Origin: an uncultured Planctomycetaceae bacterium
GTDB lineage: Bacteria; Planctomycetota; Planctomycetia; Pirellulales; Thermoguttaceae
Length of the DNA stretch: 10,974 nt
Assembly: GCA_947307005.1 (NCBI GenBank)
Contig: CAMZHY010000077.1
Span: 1 to 10,974, forward strand
Direction: 5' to 3'
Shown: positions 10,585 through 10,974 of the stretch, one piece after another
Layout: each line of letters starts with the position of its first letter
Position numbering within the stretch: position 1 is the first letter of the stretch
Notes under the pieces: generated by a model
The model's database searches: none
Told to the model about the DNA's origin: nothing
Seen by the model: the letters and a program-made list of their open reading frames with translations, nothing else
Made by a program: the position numbers and the translations under genes

Positions 10585-10974
10585 ATGAAGAAGACGTCTC
10601 TTATCGGCGCGTTTGTCGAAAAAACGATCTCTCGAACCGAACGCGATTCTCGCGTGGAACGAGTACGCGCGCGCGCGTTGCGGCTCGAAAGCCTTGAGTC
10701 TCGCGAGCTTCTGAGCGTCGCGCCCGGAAGCGAGCTCTTCGCGACCGACGCGCTCGTCGCCTACGAGTCCGGCGCCGCGAGGAACGCCGTCGACGTCCTT
10801 GATATTGCCGAAATCTTGCACGACGCCGCCGACGTCGCGCCCGTCGCGCCTAAGCAACTGACGGTCGACGCGCCGATTCTGGGCGCGACGAGCAGTCCTA
10901 CTCCGCTTGCGACGCCGATTCTGACCGTCGTCGGCAGGACGGGTTCGACGATTTCGGTCTCTTGGGACGCCGTT
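10585..10974 (+). CDS. LEPR-XLL-type exported FnIII protein, N-terminal 130 residues (3' partial)
   Basis: An ATG at 10585 opens a frame that runs off the right edge (130 codons, no stop). The N-terminus MKKTSLIGAFVEKTISR is followed by a basic stretch (RVERVRARALRLES) and then LESRELLS at about residues 36-43. This matches the planctomycete LEPR-XLL motif (L-E-x-R-x-L-L-S) near the start of very large exported proteins, and is the best organism marker in the window. An acidic/Ala-rich segment follows, then a Pro/Thr linker (SSPTPLATPILTV). The first FnIII domain starts at about residue 108 (STISVSWDAV), the same motif with which the upstream gene enters the window. It has its own promoter and a weak ribosome binding site. 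I see no long hydrophobic core typical of a Sec signal. It is probably a tandem paralogue of the giant gene; total length and domains beyond the first FnIII are unknown. Confidence 0.88.
   Translation, partial: MKKTSLIGAFVEKTISRTERDSRVERVRARALRLESLESRELLSVAPGSELFATDALVAYESGAARNAVDVLDIAEILHDAADVAPVAPKQLTVDAPILGATSSPTPLATPILTVVGRTGSTISVSWDAV

Noticed and set aside
10416..10697. Plus-strand open frame with a helical-looking product (EARRRIAEAIKRELRQI)
   Set aside because: It has a TTG start, no ribosome binding site, and overlaps the well-supported second gene by 113 bases in another frame. No family is recognised.
10771..10860. Dockerin/EF-hand-like segment in the second gene (NAVDVLDIAEIL)
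   Set aside because: The calcium-loop D-x-N/D-x-D/G pattern and second repeat are missing. It reads as an acidic linker.

Overview
The window is almost entirely one giant, repeat-built secreted or surface protein gene. It also holds a 640-base intergenic region and the first 130 codons of a second gene of the same kind. I infer a member of the Planctomycetota. The second gene opens with the LEPR-XLL-type N-terminal motif (here LESRELLS after a basic stretch) that marks very large planctomycete exported proteins. CSLREA/choice-of-anchor-Q beta-helix modules and FnIII chains fit that background. Codon use is strongly CpG-biased (ACG, GCG, TCG, GAC and GTC preferred). Genus and habitat cannot be read from the sequence.

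Layout. Bases 3-9944 (+) are a single open frame that runs in from the left edge, so its true start lies upstream. In order it encodes: four fibronectin type III (FnIII) domains; a short beta-rich region; a legumain-like clan CD cysteine peptidase domain with a visible His/Cys dyad; one FnIII domain; and five right-handed beta-helix modules. Each module opens with a GLISLREAL-type (CSLREA-like) motif and closes with a choice-of-anchor-Q-like DLGAYEY/DLGCYE cap. FnIII pairs or singles separate most modules. The chain ends in an acidic tail with no basic residues.

Bases 9945-10584 hold no gene I can support. They contain a strong terminator hairpin (9977-10023), an AT-rich stretch, a small inverted repeat, a good sigma70-type promoter (TTGTCA-17-TAAAAT, 10197-10225), a predicted leader of about 350 nt with small hairpins, and a weak ribosome binding site. 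Bases 10585-10974 (+) are the start of the second gene, which runs off the right edge just as an FnIII domain begins.

How they fit together: the two genes look like tandem, separately transcribed paralogues for large extracellular proteins. FnIII domains would act as spacers, beta-helices as rigid binding or enzymatic-type scaffolds, and the peptidase domain as a processing or degradative activity. The most interesting signals are internal: beta-helix coil numbers of 9, 3, 6, 3 and 6; a higher-order FnIII-A/FnIII-B/beta-helix repeat; and a chimeric FnIII domain that looks like a recombination scar.
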